Assembly: GCF_001613795.1 (NCBI RefSeq)
Contig: NZ_LPVZ01000020.1
Location: 186,001-250,000 of the forward strand
DNA length: 64,000 nucleotides
Direction of reading: 5' to 3'
From: Thalassospira sp. MCCC 1A01148
Lineage (GTDB): Bacteria > Pseudomonadota > Alphaproteobacteria > Rhodospirillales > Thalassospiraceae
Part shown: positions 1-8,609 of the stretch, in pieces
Numbering within the stretch: the first letter of the stretch is position 1
Layout: every line of letters starts with the position of its first letter
Notes under the pieces: generated by a model
Databases searched by the model: none
The model's input: only the letters and a program-made list of their open reading frames with translations
What the model was told of the DNA's origin: nothing
Program-made: the position numbers and the translations under genes

Positions 1-47
1 CCAGATCGGTGTATCGCAACCAACTGCTTTTACGAGTAATTTCGATC

Positions 48-1136
48 ATGTATCAGGCCAGTGCGCTTCGTCATTTCATCACCATTTCCGCCCCGCTTTT
101 TGTCTTGCTGATGGGGATGAAAGGTGCACTTGCGCAGACCGATACCGCGGATGGCCCGCAATCGACCCGTGCCCCGGATGACAAGTGGGGCGTATCCCTG
201 TCGGTTGAAAATGATCTGTTCACGCCCACCAACAGCGATCAGCATTACACGAATGGTGTCCGCCTTGCCTTTATCTCGCCCGAGGACAACGCACCGGCAA
301 GTTTTCTGAACGTTGCCAAGAAAGTCCCGTTCTTTGCATCGGAAGGCCGAATTCGCACCAGTTACTCGCTGGGCCAGACCATGTACACGCCCGATGACAT
401 TACGGTTGCGGAAAATCAGCCCAATGACCGCCCATGGGCCGGGATGCTGTATGGCACGGCGGGACTGTTGTCCGACACCGGTCAGCAGAAAACTGGTTCG
501 GACAGCAACTATTCGCGGATTGATACGCTGGAACTGACCCTTGGCGTGGTTGGTCCGGCATCGCTTGCCGATGAAACGCAATCGTTTGTCCACAAGTTGA
601 TCGATAGCCCCCATCCCGAAGGCTGGAACAACCAAATCAAGAACGAACCGATCATTGGTGTGACCTATGAACGGAAGTATCGTGGCTGGTTTGAGGCTGA
701 TCTGTTGGGTGTTGAGTTCGACGCCACCCCGCACGGCGCCGTAACGGTGGGCAATGCCTTTACCAATGCGGAACTGGGCACGATGTTCCGGATGGGCTTT
801 GACCTGCCTGCCGATTATGGCCCACCGCGCATCCGTCCCAGCCTGCCGGGATCGGATTTCTTTGTTCCAGACACCGATGGCTTCCCGCTGAGCGGTTATG
901 TGTTTGCCGGGTTTGCGGGACGCTATGTCGCACGTGACATCACCCTTGATGGCAACACCTTTGCCGACAGTGCGTCGGTGGACAAGGAACCATGGGTTGG
1001 CGATCTGCAGGTTGGTCTCGCGGTCATCATTGGACAGGCACGCTTGACCTATACCCATGTTTACCGCACACCGGAATTCACCGCGCAAAGCGGGGCGGAC
1101 CAGTTCGGATCCCTATCGCTTTCCTTCCGCTTCTGA
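48..1136 (+). CDS. LpxR-family outer-membrane lipid A 3'-O-deacylase (DUF2219)
   Basis: Outer-membrane beta-barrel hydrolase of the LpxR/DUF2219 family, which removes 3'-O-linked acyl chains from lipid A. The ATG start gives 362 residues and begins with a signal peptide (residues about 1-30, ending in ALAQ). A longer in-frame GTG at position 9 would put extra residues before the signal, so I prefer the ATG. The family active-site motif is visible: E-N-D-L-F near residues 54-58 supplies the Asn/Asp pair, and S-D-Q-H-Y-T-N-G near 63-70 supplies the Ser. A later G-V-V-G-P stretch is followed by a His (SFVHKL), as in LpxR. The protein ends in Phe-Arg-Phe, typical of outer-membrane barrels. It stands alone, followed by a bidirectional terminator. 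The family is clear; actual lipid A substrate specificity is inferred. Confidence 0.85.
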   Translation: MYQASALRHFITISAPLFVLLMGMKGALAQTDTADGPQSTRAPDDKWGVSLSVENDLFTPTNSDQHYTNGVRLAFISPEDNAPASFLNVAKKVPFFASEGRIRTSYSLGQTMYTPDDITVAENQPNDRPWAGMLYGTAGLLSDTGQQKTGSDSNYSRIDTLELTLGVVGPASLADETQSFVHKLIDSPHPEGWNNQIKNEPIIGVTYERKYRGWFEADLLGVEFDATPHGAVTVGNAFTNAELGTMFRMGFDLPADYGPPRIRPSLPGSDFFVPDTDGFPLSGYVFAGFAGRYVARDITLDGNTFADSASVDKEPWVGDLQVGLAVIIGQARLTYTHVYRTPEFTAQSGADQFGSLSLSFRF

Positions 1137-1145
1137 GGCGAGAAC

Positions 1146-1173
1146 AAAAAACGGGGCCAAGTGGCCCCGTTTT
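1146..1173. terminator. Bidirectional rho-independent terminator between convergent genes
   Basis: A perfect GC-rich hairpin (arms ACGGGGCCA and TGGCCCCGT around a 2-base loop) is flanked by a run of A on the left and T on the right. It lies between the lpxR-like gene and the convergent D-lactate dehydrogenase gene. The minus-strand U-run is longer, so it should work best for the flavoprotein transcript. Confidence 0.85.
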
Positions 1174-1203
1174 CAATGAGATAAGCTTATTTGTCTGATG
1201 ATA

Positions 1204-2607
1204 TCAAAGACCCGGAATCAGCTTGCCCGGATTCATCAGACCTTTGGGATCAATCGCTGCTTTAATCGCACGCATGACCGCGATGGTGTCTTCGCCATGC
1301 TCGGTCACCATGAAATCAAGCTTGCCATAGCCAATGCCATGTTCGCCGGTGCAGGTGCCGCCAAGTTTAAGTGCACGTTCTACCATGCGCTTGTGCAGGC
1401 GGTTGGCTTCTTCCATCTGGGCCGGATCTTCGGGATCAAGCAGGATCAGGGTATGGAAGTTGCCATCGCCAACATGACCAATGATCGTGCAGGTCAGCGG
1501 GCTGGCATCGCAATCAGCACGGGTTTCTGAAATTGCCTCGGCCAGCTTTGAAATCGGCACACAGACATCGGTCGGCATGCCGGCCTTGCCCGGTTCAAGC
1601 TGAAGCGACGCGTAATAGGCCTTGTGACGTGCCGCCCAAAGCTTGTTGCGATCTTCCTGACGGGTAGCCCACTGGAATTCCTCGGCACCAAATTCCTCGG
1701 CGACCGATTGCACGAATTCTGCCTGTTCCTTCACCCCGGCCTCTGTGCCATGGAATTCAAAGAACAGGGTCGGCGCTTCCTTGTGGTCCAGCTTGGAATA
1801 GTTGTTGACCGCACGGACCTGCAAAGGATCAAGAAATTCAATACGGGCGACCGGAATACCGGCCTGAATGGTCAGGATGACGGTGTTAACGGCATCCTCG
1901 ACAGTTGGGAAGGCACAGACGGCTGCCGACATCGCTTCGGGAATACCATAAAGCTTCAGGCCGATTTCGGTAATGACACCCAGCGTACCTTCGGAACCGA
2001 CAAACAGACGGGTCAGGTCATAGCCCGCCGAAGATTTACGCGCACGGTTGGCCGTTTTGATGATTTTGCCATCCGGGGTCACAACCGTCAGACTCAAAAC
2101 GTTTTCACGCATGGTGCCGTAACGCACCGCATTGGTACCCGACGCACGTGTCGCGGTCATGCCGCCGATAGAGGCATTGGCCCCCGGATCAATCGGGAAG
2201 AACAAACCTGTATCGCGCAGATAATCATTGAGCTGTTCACGGGTCACACCGGCCTGAACACGGCAATCAAGATCCTCGTTATTCACTTCAAGGATCTGAT
2301 TCATCTGCGATACGTCGATACAGATCCCGCCGCGAAGCGCGGCAACATGACCTTCAAGCGACGAGCCGGTGCCAAACGGCACGATCGGAACATCGTGCGC
2401 AGCACACAGCTTTACGACCTCGGCCACTTCCTCGGTCGAGTTTGCAAAGACCACCGCATCGGGTGGTGATGCCTCATGCCAGCTTTCATCCTTGCCATGC
2501 TGTTCAAGCACGGACGCGGCAGTGGAAAGACGATCACCAAGCAATTCGCGCAAAGCGCTGATCAGACTTTCCGGGGTTTCGATACGTTCATACTGACGAT
2601 CTGACAT
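1204..2607 (-). CDS. FAD-binding D-lactate dehydrogenase / GlcD-type oxidase
   Basis: FAD-linked 2-hydroxyacid dehydrogenase of the vanillyl-alcohol-oxidase fold. It most likely oxidises D-lactate to pyruvate and passes electrons to the respiratory chain. The protein has 467 residues. An N-terminal PCMH-type FAD domain carries P-F-G-T-G-S-S-L-E-G-H and the block A-S-I-G-G-M-T-A-T-R-A-S-G-T-N-A, which strongly resembles mitochondrial LDHD. The C-terminal FAD-oxidase domain carries C-T-G-E-H-G-I-G-Y-G-K. The start is the ATG giving MSDRQYERIE, preceded by AAAGAG at proper spacing; an upstream in-frame extension of 53 residues lacks family similarity. No partner subunits (GlcE/GlcF) are adjacent, which favours a single-subunit Dld-type enzyme. 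Glycolate or D-2-hydroxyglutarate are alternative substrates. Confidence 0.85.
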   Translation of the reverse strand: MSDRQYERIETPESLISALRELLGDRLSTAASVLEQHGKDESWHEASPPDAVVFANSTEEVAEVVKLCAAHDVPIVPFGTGSSLEGHVAALRGGICIDVSQMNQILEVNNEDLDCRVQAGVTREQLNDYLRDTGLFFPIDPGANASIGGMTATRASGTNAVRYGTMRENVLSLTVVTPDGKIIKTANRARKSSAGYDLTRLFVGSEGTLGVITEIGLKLYGIPEAMSAAVCAFPTVEDAVNTVILTIQAGIPVARIEFLDPLQVRAVNNYSKLDHKEAPTLFFEFHGTEAGVKEQAEFVQSVAEEFGAEEFQWATRQEDRNKLWAARHKAYYASLQLEPGKAGMPTDVCVPISKLAEAISETRADCDASPLTCTIIGHVGDGNFHTLILLDPEDPAQMEEANRLHKRMVERALKLGGTCTGEHGIGYGKLDFMVTEHGEDTIAVMRAIKAAIDPKGLMNPGKLIPGL

Positions 2608-2866
2608 GATTTTACTCTTTCGGCCTTTGTGGTCCTGATGGCGTTTGTCCGGGATGCCCTTTGACTGTGGGGAAGGCAACGGCGGACAGAAATTTGGCAG
2701 ACACCCTACGCCCTGATGCCTGAAATTGGTATTACCTTTTGCCGGAAAACAGCAAAAAATTATCACACTATTTCCCTGTGAGGGGTCCGGGGATACCGTG
2801 CCGATATCAAAGGACGATATCCCCAGTGCTTTTTGCTGTGCCCAACATCCGGATCACTTGTCGGGC

Positions 2867-3574
2867 TTAGCCCTTGTTACGATCCTGCGGCAAGGCAGCG
2901 GCAATACGGTCTGCCAGACGCGAGAATGGCAAACTTTGCAGCCAGACAGTACCCGGCCCTTCAAGGGTGGTGACAAACAGCCCCTCACCCCCAAACAGGG
3001 CATTGGTAAAGCCACCAACAAACTTGATGGAATAATCAATCGACGGCGTCATGGCCACCAACGCACCGGTATCAACCCGAAGAGTCTCACCCGCCTGCAG
3101 ATCCTTGCGGATGATTGTCCCCCCGGCATGCATGAAAGCCATGCCATCACCGCTCAGACGTTGCAGGATAAAGCCTTCGCCGCCAAACAAACCGGCACCA
3201 AGCTTCTTGGAAAAGGCGATGTCGATATCAATGCCCGATGCCGCACACAGAAACGCATCCTTTTGACAGATGATCTCGCCGCCATGCTCGGCCAGATTAA
3301 GCGGCACGACCTTGCCGGGGTACGGCGCAGCAAAGGCAACATGCCCCTTGCCCGATCCTTCATGGACAAAGCTTGTGATAAAGAAGCCCTCGCCGGTCAG
3401 CATGCGCTTGAATCCGGAAAACAGGCCGCCACCCGTACCGGTCTGCATGGCAATACCGTCGCCCATATACATCATGGCCCCGGCCTCTGCCCGAACGCCT
3501 TCGCCCGGATCGAGTTCGATTTCAACCAACTGCATTTCTTCGCCATGGATCGTATAATCGATCACGTCTGCCAT
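2867..3574 (-). CDS. TIGR00266 / AIM24-family protein
   Basis: A 235-residue member of the AIM24/TIGR00266 family, a beta-rich fold with no established biochemical activity in bacteria. It is named for the yeast mitochondrial protein Aim24. The sequence shows the glycine-rich repeated strands typical of the family, for example [20 protein letters not shown], and G-L-F-G-G-E-G-F. The N-terminus ([15 protein letters not shown]) matches the usual family start. There is no signal peptide or membrane segment. It lies upstream of the D-lactate dehydrogenase gene on the same strand, with a gap of about 260 bases, so the two are probably separate units. Family assignment is firm; the role is unknown. 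Confidence 0.8.
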   Translation of the reverse strand: MADVIDYTIHGEEMQLVEIELDPGEGVRAEAGAMMYMGDGIAMQTGTGGGLFSGFKRMLTGEGFFITSFVHEGSGKGHVAFAAPYPGKVVPLNLAEHGGEIICQKDAFLCAASGIDIDIAFSKKLGAGLFGGEGFILQRLSGDGMAFMHAGGTIIRKDLQAGETLRVDTGALVAMTPSIDYSIKFVGGFTNALFGGEGLFVTTLEGPGTVWLQSLPFSRLADRIAAALPQDRNKG

Positions 3575-3861
3575 CCGGGCGTCTCCTGTTTATCTGAATT
3601 GATCGGATCTATCGGACAAGTTTGGAACTTGTCGGTTCCAATCGCAAGAAAAAGGGGCAAAAACACGACAAATGGGCGCGATCCACACGCCGCAAACACA
3701 CGGTTTCACCTTTTTATGGGCTTGTTTGAAAAATCGGCCTCAAGATGTTGATGGGAAAGCATTTTGTTAAGAGGTTTCTTATACTTCCTTATAGTACTGT
3801 GCTATGGTGTAGATAACGCTGATTGGGCACTTTGATCAGCAAAGGGGCAAAGGCGCATGCG

Positions 3862-4863
3862 ATGGTCTTGCTAAGGAAAGTCGACTGGATCACTCAGGAC
3901 GAGGCCATGACGGCGTCGCTTGATAAATGGCAACGTGTTGTCGACCTGATGACCAAGCTATTGGGTGCGACGGCAGGTTACGTTGTTGAATACAATGAAA
4001 AATACGGCTATCGCGCCGCGCTAACCAGTCAGAACCCTGACAATCCGCATCCGCACATTTCGGAAAAACCCGAACCACTGGATTCCAATGTCTATTGCCG
4101 CCGGGTCGTGGAAACAAAGCTGGCTCTTTATGAACGCGATGCCCGCGACAAGCCGGAATGGGCCGACAACCCCGAACTGACCGAGGAAGGATATGTTTCC
4201 TATCTCGGCATCCCGTTGTTGTGGCCCAACGGGACTGTGTTTGGAACCCTCTGTGTCTTTGATCGAAAGCCGACCGGATATGACGACACGCTTCAGGAGT
4301 TGATGGAAGTCTTCCGTGATTTGATCGAAGCTGACCTGCGCCTGTACGAGCAATATGAAATCATGCGCAATCTGTCGATGAGTGACCCGCTGACAGGTAT
4401 GAACAATCGTGCAGGGTTTGAATTGCTCGCCCATCAGAAAATCCGCATTGCCAAACGTTATCACCATCACATCGGGATCATCTTTATCGACCTTGATAAC
4501 ATGAAGCACTGGAATGATGACTATGGCCATGCTGCCGGGGATGCAGCCCTGCGCGCGGTTGGCGACGCCATCAGCGAAAGTATCCGCGAAGTCGATATTT
4601 GCGGACGCATCGGCGGTGACGAATTTGCCGTTCTTGGATATGTGCGTAACCGGGGTGACTTGACCACCATCGTCACCCGGGTACGCAACGCACTTGATCA
4701 AGTGAAGCTGACCGTGCCGAACTCAAAATCCCCCATCCGCGAAACACCGCAGATCAGCTCAGGTGCGTCGGTGTTTTTCCATCCGCTGGATAAAAGCCTG
4801 GAAGACATGATGGCGGTTGCCGATATGGAAATGTATCGTGACAAGAAAAGTCGACGCAAGTAA
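3862..4863 (+). CDS. GAF-GGDEF diguanylate cyclase
   Basis: Predicted soluble diguanylate cyclase that makes cyclic di-GMP from two GTP. The N-terminal half (about residues 15-155) is a GAF sensor domain with the motif G-Y-V-S-Y-L-G-I-P-L and G-T-L-C-V-F-D. The C-terminal half is a GGDEF domain beginning at S-M-S-D-P-L-T-G-M-N-N-R. The catalytic signature G-G-D-E-F is intact, and R-E-V-D lies five residues before it, a perfect inhibitory I-site (RxxD), so product feedback is expected. The ATG at 3862 follows an AAAGG-type site; an earlier in-frame TTG at 3823 is less likely. There are no membrane segments. It stands alone, and the GAF ligand is not evident. Confidence 0.9.
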   Translation: MVLLRKVDWITQDEAMTASLDKWQRVVDLMTKLLGATAGYVVEYNEKYGYRAALTSQNPDNPHPHISEKPEPLDSNVYCRRVVETKLALYERDARDKPEWADNPELTEEGYVSYLGIPLLWPNGTVFGTLCVFDRKPTGYDDTLQELMEVFRDLIEADLRLYEQYEIMRNLSMSDPLTGMNNRAGFELLAHQKIRIAKRYHHHIGIIFIDLDNMKHWNDDYGHAAGDAALRAVGDAISESIREVDICGRIGGDEFAVLGYVRNRGDLTTIVTRVRNALDQVKLTVPNSKSPIRETPQISSGASVFFHPLDKSLEDMMAVADMEMYRDKKSRRK

Positions 4864-5014
4864 CGCCCGGCCCTTCACCACAAGCCCCTGCAAGTCATCA
4901 CCGAAATGCCACGCCGCCCATTGGCAACTGCGAGGCATTAACCTCCCGGTATTCTTTTTGGGCGAAACTCCTCGCAAAGGGTCCGCCCCTAAGAACAATG
5001 ACTTAGAGCATGAT

Positions 5015-5491
5015 ATGCAGATACGCAAAGGCACTATCAACGACCTGCCAGAGGTTCGTGCGATTTCAGAGCGCGCAAATGAAGCCTGCTGTGTTGTTGA
5101 TGACACCGACGAAACGCCCGTTTCACTCGACCATTGCCTGACCAACACTGCCATCGAAGCATTTGTCACCGGGATCGATTCCGAAAATCAATCCGTCTAT
5201 GTCGCAACACGTGACGATGTTCTTCTGGGTTATGTTGTTGCCATTCATGAAACGCCGGAAATTCGCTGGATCGTGGTCGATCCCTCGGTCCTGGGTAACG
5301 GGACCGGCAAAGCATTGATGATCACGGCCCTTGATGCATTGGCAGATCTCGGTGTGCGCAGCAATGTACGCCTGACCGTTCCGGTGACCAATGAACGTGC
5401 CAAGGCGTTTTATCGCAAGTTCGGCTTTATGGTGACCGGCCCGATCAATGACCGACACGTTCCGATGCTGGAAATGCAGCGCGCAGCTTGA
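5015..5491 (+). CDS. GNAT-family N-acetyltransferase
   Basis: A 158-residue protein with the GCN5-related acetyltransferase fold, which moves an acetyl group from acetyl-CoA to an amine. The start at MQIRKGTIND matches the common GNAT beginning; longer in-frame extensions run back into the diguanylate cyclase gene. The acetyl-CoA motif A is visible as V-D-P-S-V-L-G-N-G-T-G-K-A-L. The C-terminal motif N-E-R-A-K-A-F-Y-R-K-F-G-F follows the usual pattern. The substrate is unknown. The next gene on the same strand encodes a YjhX/TopAI-like protein, and in E. coli the TopAI partner YjhQ is also a GNAT protein. A functional link is therefore possible but not shown. Confidence 0.85.
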   Translation: MQIRKGTINDLPEVRAISERANEACCVVDDTDETPVSLDHCLTNTAIEAFVTGIDSENQSVYVATRDDVLLGYVVAIHETPEIRWIVVDPSVLGNGTGKALMITALDALADLGVRSNVRLTVPVTNERAKAFYRKFGFMVTGPINDRHVPMLEMQRAA

Positions 5492-5502
5492 CAACTGCGC
5501 GC
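5479..5502 (+). terminator. Hairpin overlapping the GNAT stop codon
   Basis: Perfect 8-base arms GCGCGCAG and CTGCGCGC flank an 8-base loop that contains the TGA stop. No U-run follows, so this is a weak terminator candidate or an RNA-stabilising hairpin. Confidence 0.35.
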
Positions 5503-5685
5503 AATCGGACAAATTTGCATCCGAACACTAATCGGAGATTTTATGTCAGAGTCCCGGCACAGCCGCTGATCGCGGTTTGACAGCTTAGCGTCTTTCCAGC
5601 TTCCAGACCGCTGATCAGCAGATCGGACCGCCTGCCCGACCTTAAATCGGGTGCGCGTGACCGGTACTGTTGTGCCCGTCCCGAT

Positions 5686-5713
5686 CGAAAACCGTTTTCC
5701 CAACTGGTTTTCG
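5686..5713. promoter_or_regulatory. Inverted repeat directly upstream of the YjhX-like gene
   Basis: Perfect arms CGAAAACC and GGTTTTCG are separated by 12 bases and end 11 bases before the ATG of the YjhX-like gene. No clear Shine-Dalgarno site is present between the repeat and the ATG. It could be an operator for an autoregulator or an RNA hairpin that limits translation. Confidence 0.45.
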
Positions 5714-5724
5714 GACTTTGACCG

Positions 5725-5982
5725 ATGAATATTTCAAAGAATGAACAGCGCGTGCTTCATGCACTCGCACAAGGCGGACTGATCAAAGTGATCAAGGACG
5801 ACAAAAACCATGTTCTTGAAGCAGATTGCATCACACGCGATGGCTGGTTTCTGACCGCCTGTACGCTTGAAGTCTTCAAGAAGCTGCGCAAACGCCGACT
5901 GATCCGTTCACAAGGCGGCGGACCTTACCGCATTACCCGCGAAGGGCTGCTCGCAGTTCGCGCAGAACTATGTCAACGCTAA
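5725..5982 (+). CDS. YjhX/TopAI-family small protein (putative toxin)
   Basis: An 85-residue basic protein that I recognise as the YjhX (UPF0386) family; E. coli YjhX is also 85 residues. Shared features are the start [12 protein letters not shown], an L-A-x-G-G segment, the central [10 protein letters not shown], and the C-terminal P-Y-R-I-T-x-x-G-L-x-x-V-R. In E. coli this protein (TopAI) is reported to inhibit DNA topoisomerase I and to be counteracted by YjhQ, a GNAT-family protein. Here a GNAT gene lies 233 bases upstream on the same strand. In alphaproteobacteria the family also occurs alone, so toxicity is unproven. An inverted repeat precedes the start and a bidirectional terminator follows. 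Confidence 0.8.
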   Translation: MNISKNEQRVLHALAQGGLIKVIKDDKNHVLEADCITRDGWFLTACTLEVFKKLRKRRLIRSQGGGPYRITREGLLAVRAELCQR

Positions 5983-5988
5983 CAGAAA

Positions 5989-6014
5989 AGCCCGGCTGCT
6001 CTGACAGCCGGGCT
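5989..6014. terminator. Bidirectional terminator between convergent genes
   Basis: Perfect 10-base arms AGCCCGGCTG and CAGCCGGGCT surround a 6-base loop. On the minus strand the hairpin is followed by TTTTCTGTT, so it serves the membrane-protein gene well. On the plus strand it follows the YjhX-like gene, with only AATTTA after it. Confidence 0.8.
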
Positions 6015-6017
6015 AAT

Positions 6018-6566
6018 TTATGACGCATCCAAATACATAAAGAACCAAACCAAAGTCATCGAAAATGCAATTACTGAGATTACCCCAGCAAGATACTTGG
6101 TACGCTTGTAAGCCGGCTCACCGGCCTTCACTCTTTCCCATTCTTCCTTAAGAACGGCATTCACCTGTTCGACCAACTTGCGGTCAAGAGAATATAACTT
6201 CTCACGGTCTGGACCTTGATCATTCGTGAATAGCTTCTCCATTTGAACAAGTGTGCTCAGTACTTCTTTTGATAAGCTCTCAGATGGATTTAACAGCATT
6301 CGAACACGGGCACCTGCCTCATTCATTTTTTGGAAATCTGGCTTCATTCTCTCCCAATGCCCCGGGACATCTTCAACCTTAAACTGATACCCGTCGACAG
6401 CCGCTCTGGCACATGAAATCAGATTGGCCACCTCCGATCGCAGCGAATTAATCCAGTCTTGGCGGAATTCAGAAGTCTTGTTTTCTTTGCTAATGATAAT
6501 GCCGACGAACGAGAAAAACCCCGCAATGAATGCAGCAATGATTACGCTGGGATTCAGTTCATCCAT
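6018..6566 (-). CDS. Hypothetical two-helix membrane protein
   Basis: A 182-residue protein that I do not recognise. One hydrophobic helix lies at the N-terminus (about residues 7-25, SVIIAAFIAGFFSFVGIII) and one near the C-terminus (about 159-178). Between them is a soluble, charged, largely helical region of about 130 residues that likely faces one side of the membrane. The text F-R-Q-D-W-I-N-S-L-R-S-E after the first helix resembles a pattern seen in many small phage- and island-borne membrane proteins of unknown role. The gene is visibly more AT-rich than its neighbours, which hints at recent acquisition. Its stop is followed at once by a strong terminator. Confidence 0.6.
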   Translation of the reverse strand: MDELNPSVIIAAFIAGFFSFVGIIISKENKTSEFRQDWINSLRSEVANLISCARAAVDGYQFKVEDVPGHWERMKPDFQKMNEAGARVRMLLNPSESLSKEVLSTLVQMEKLFTNDQGPDREKLYSLDRKLVEQVNAVLKEEWERVKAGEPAYKRTKYLAGVISVIAFSMTLVWFFMYLDAS

Positions 6567-6624
6567 TTACTCGTTCCATTGGTCTGTAACGAAAACTCAG
6601 CAAGATCGTAGTGGCTGTCAGCGG

Positions 6625-8301
6625 CTACTGTGCCGCCTTCTCACCAGCAATCGCCTGTGCCCGTTTATAGGGGCCCACCGGGATCTCTTTCGGCTCGAAG
6701 GTTTCCGGTGATGCGCGGCCCCAACGTGAATGCCATTCATGCAGTTCCGGGATTTCCGTGTCTGAAAGAAGGAACCCTTCTGGTAGATAGGGATAGGCTT
6801 CGTTGCCATCAACGAATTCGTTTTCTTTCTGGCGCACCATGAAGTGATAGGGCATGAAATTGCGCGGGTCGGTCAGGCCGGCTGCGCCTGTGATTTCGGC
6901 GAGCGCATGCATGGTGTTTTTATGGAAGCGTGCGACACGTTCGCTTTTGTCACCCGGATCAAGGGCGCGCTGGCGGATTTTATCCTGTGTCGCGATGCCG
7001 ACAGGGCAGCAGTTGGTATGACAGCTTTGCGCCTGAATACAGCCCAAAGCAAACATGAAGCCACGTGCGGCATTACACCAGTCCGCGCCAAGGGCAAGGG
7101 TCCGGGCAATATCAAAGGCCGAGACAATCTTGCCCGCAGCACCGACTTTGATCTGATCGCGCAAACCAGCCCCGCGCAGCGCATTATGAACAAATGTCAG
7201 GCCTTCTTGCATCGGCATGCCGACATGGTTGGCAAATTCGACCGGGGCAGCACCTGTGCCGCCTTCCTTGCCATCGACCACGATAAAGTCCGGCGTAATG
7301 CCGGTTTTAAGCATCCCCTTGATGATCGACATGAATTCGCGCCGATGCCCGATGCAAAGCTTGAACCCGACGGGCTTGCCATCTGCGAGATCGCGCAGTC
7401 GGCCAATGAACTCCATCAGGCCAATCGGGGTTGAAAACACGCTATGTGCGGCGGGCGATACGCAATCATGTCCCATCGGAATCCCGCGCGCCTCGGCGAT
7501 TTCCGGGGTAATCTTGGCCGCAGGCAACATGCCGCCATGGCCCGGCTTTGCGCCCTGGCTAAGCTTTACCTCGATCATTTTGACCTGTGGGTCAGCGGCG
7601 GTTATGGCAAACTTTTCCTCGGAAAAGCTGCCATCTTCATTGCGCGCCCCGAAATAGCCCGACGCCACCTGATAAATCAGATCACCGCCGCCGGCGCGGT
7701 GATAGCGTGAAATGCTGCCTTCGCCGGTATCATGGGCAAAGCCGCCCTTTTTCGCCCCCTTGTTCAGGGCAAGGATCGCATTGCCTGAAAGCGCGCCAAA
7801 GCTCATGGCAGAGATATTATACAGGCTGCAGTCATAGGGTTGCTTGCAATGCGGGCCGCCAACACGCACCCGGAAATCGGTATCGGTAATGTGCTTGGGC
7901 GCAACGGAATGGGTGATCCACGAATAGCCCGATTTATAAACTTCCTCGATCGTGCCAAACGGACGTTTGTCTTCGACACCCTTGGCGCGCTGATAGACAA
8001 GACCGCGCGCCTGACGGCTAAACGGGATTTCGTCCTGATCGCTTTCAAGAAGGTACTGGCGGATTTCCGGACGGAAGCTTTCAAGGATGAAGCGAATATG
8101 CGCGCTTATGGGGTAGTTGCGCAGGATCGAGTGCTTGTTCTGATACAGGTCATGAAACCCGACCACCACCAGCAGCCCGAAGACGATGGCAGGCAGCCAG
8201 AACCAGATATCTATCGCAAGCGCAAGGATCACTGATGCCAATGCCAGAACAACGACACCGGCGATGACGAAATAACGCTGGTTCAATATGAAGAATTTCA
8301 C
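6625..8301 (-). CDS. FMN-binding glutamate synthase-family protein
   Basis: A 558-residue protein related to the synthase (FMN/Fe-S) domain of glutamate synthase large subunit, without the glutaminase or NADPH parts. Two hydrophobic helices at residues about 10-52 suggest membrane anchoring, a known feature of this subfamily. The (beta-alpha)8 FMN domain follows, with S-A-M-S-F-G-A-L-S-G, K-P-G-H-G-G-M-L-P and D-G-K-E-G-G-T-G-A-A-P. Four Cys at 421, 427, 431 and 432 match the Fe-S binding region C-I-Q-A-Q-S-C-H-T-N-C-C-P-V-G. No electron-donor subunit is adjacent. The reaction of these stand-alone proteins is not settled, so glutamate synthesis is only an inference. Confidence 0.85.
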   Translation of the reverse strand: MKFFILNQRYFVIAGVVVLALASVILALAIDIWFWLPAIVFGLLVVVGFHDLYQNKHSILRNYPISAHIRFILESFRPEIRQYLLESDQDEIPFSRQARGLVYQRAKGVEDKRPFGTIEEVYKSGYSWITHSVAPKHITDTDFRVRVGGPHCKQPYDCSLYNISAMSFGALSGNAILALNKGAKKGGFAHDTGEGSISRYHRAGGGDLIYQVASGYFGARNEDGSFSEEKFAITAADPQVKMIEVKLSQGAKPGHGGMLPAAKITPEIAEARGIPMGHDCVSPAAHSVFSTPIGLMEFIGRLRDLADGKPVGFKLCIGHRREFMSIIKGMLKTGITPDFIVVDGKEGGTGAAPVEFANHVGMPMQEGLTFVHNALRGAGLRDQIKVGAAGKIVSAFDIARTLALGADWCNAARGFMFALGCIQAQSCHTNCCPVGIATQDKIRQRALDPGDKSERVARFHKNTMHALAEITGAAGLTDPRNFMPYHFMVRQKENEFVDGNEAYPYLPEGFLLSDTEIPELHEWHSRWGRASPETFEPKEIPVGPYKRAQAIAGEKAAQ

Positions 8302-8609
8302 GGCGCTCTTTTCCTGTCCTGTTCAGGCCAATCTGATCCCCGAAACACCGCCTGCGCGGGCAGGTGCATGGCATTTCGTATCCAAGATCGCAGCAACACC
8401 CGTGATCATGGTTGATTTGACCACGGGCCTCAATGGGCAATGTCGTTGATTTCAGTGACTAATCGCAACTGAATGTGGGTATGCGCAAAAGAACATCAAG
8501 AAAAAGCCGCCTTGCAACAGGGAAGCAAGGCGGCTTTGGGGACCGGAAACATCAGGTGTTTAAGGGGGGAACACATTCCCGGCCCGGGACATCTGGTTGT
8601 GTGGCGCTA
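8302..8609. other. Intergenic region between glutamate synthase-like gene and oxoprolinase
   Basis: This 308-base stretch holds the terminator of the oxoprolinase transcript and, toward its left edge, the presumed promoter of the glutamate synthase-like gene. I see no coding potential or RNA gene in it. Confidence 0.5.
8503..8537 (-). terminator. Terminator of the TRAP/oxoprolinase unit
   Basis: Perfect 13-base arms AAAGCCGCCTTGC and GCAAGGCGGCTTT surround a 9-base loop. In the minus direction the hairpin runs into a T-rich stretch (the plus strand reads AAGAAAAAG). It follows the oxoprolinase stop codon by about 70 bases. Confidence 0.85.

Noticed and set aside
30-1088. Long minus-strand frame of 352 codons opposite the lpxR-like gene
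   Set aside because: It is the antisense shadow of a clearly recognised gene, with no family match and no ribosome site.
1624-2469. Plus-strand frame opposite the D-lactate dehydrogenase gene
   Set aside because: Shadow frame; composition is rich in Arg, His and Gly as expected of antisense translation.
2788-2823. Inverted repeat GGGGATA ... TATCCCC downstream of the AIM24-family gene
   Set aside because: Loop is long and no U-run follows on the minus strand, so I do not call it a terminator.
5410-5703. Minus-strand 97-codon frame between the GNAT and YjhX-like genes
   Set aside because: Overlaps the GNAT gene end, no family similarity, basic random-like composition, no ribosome site.
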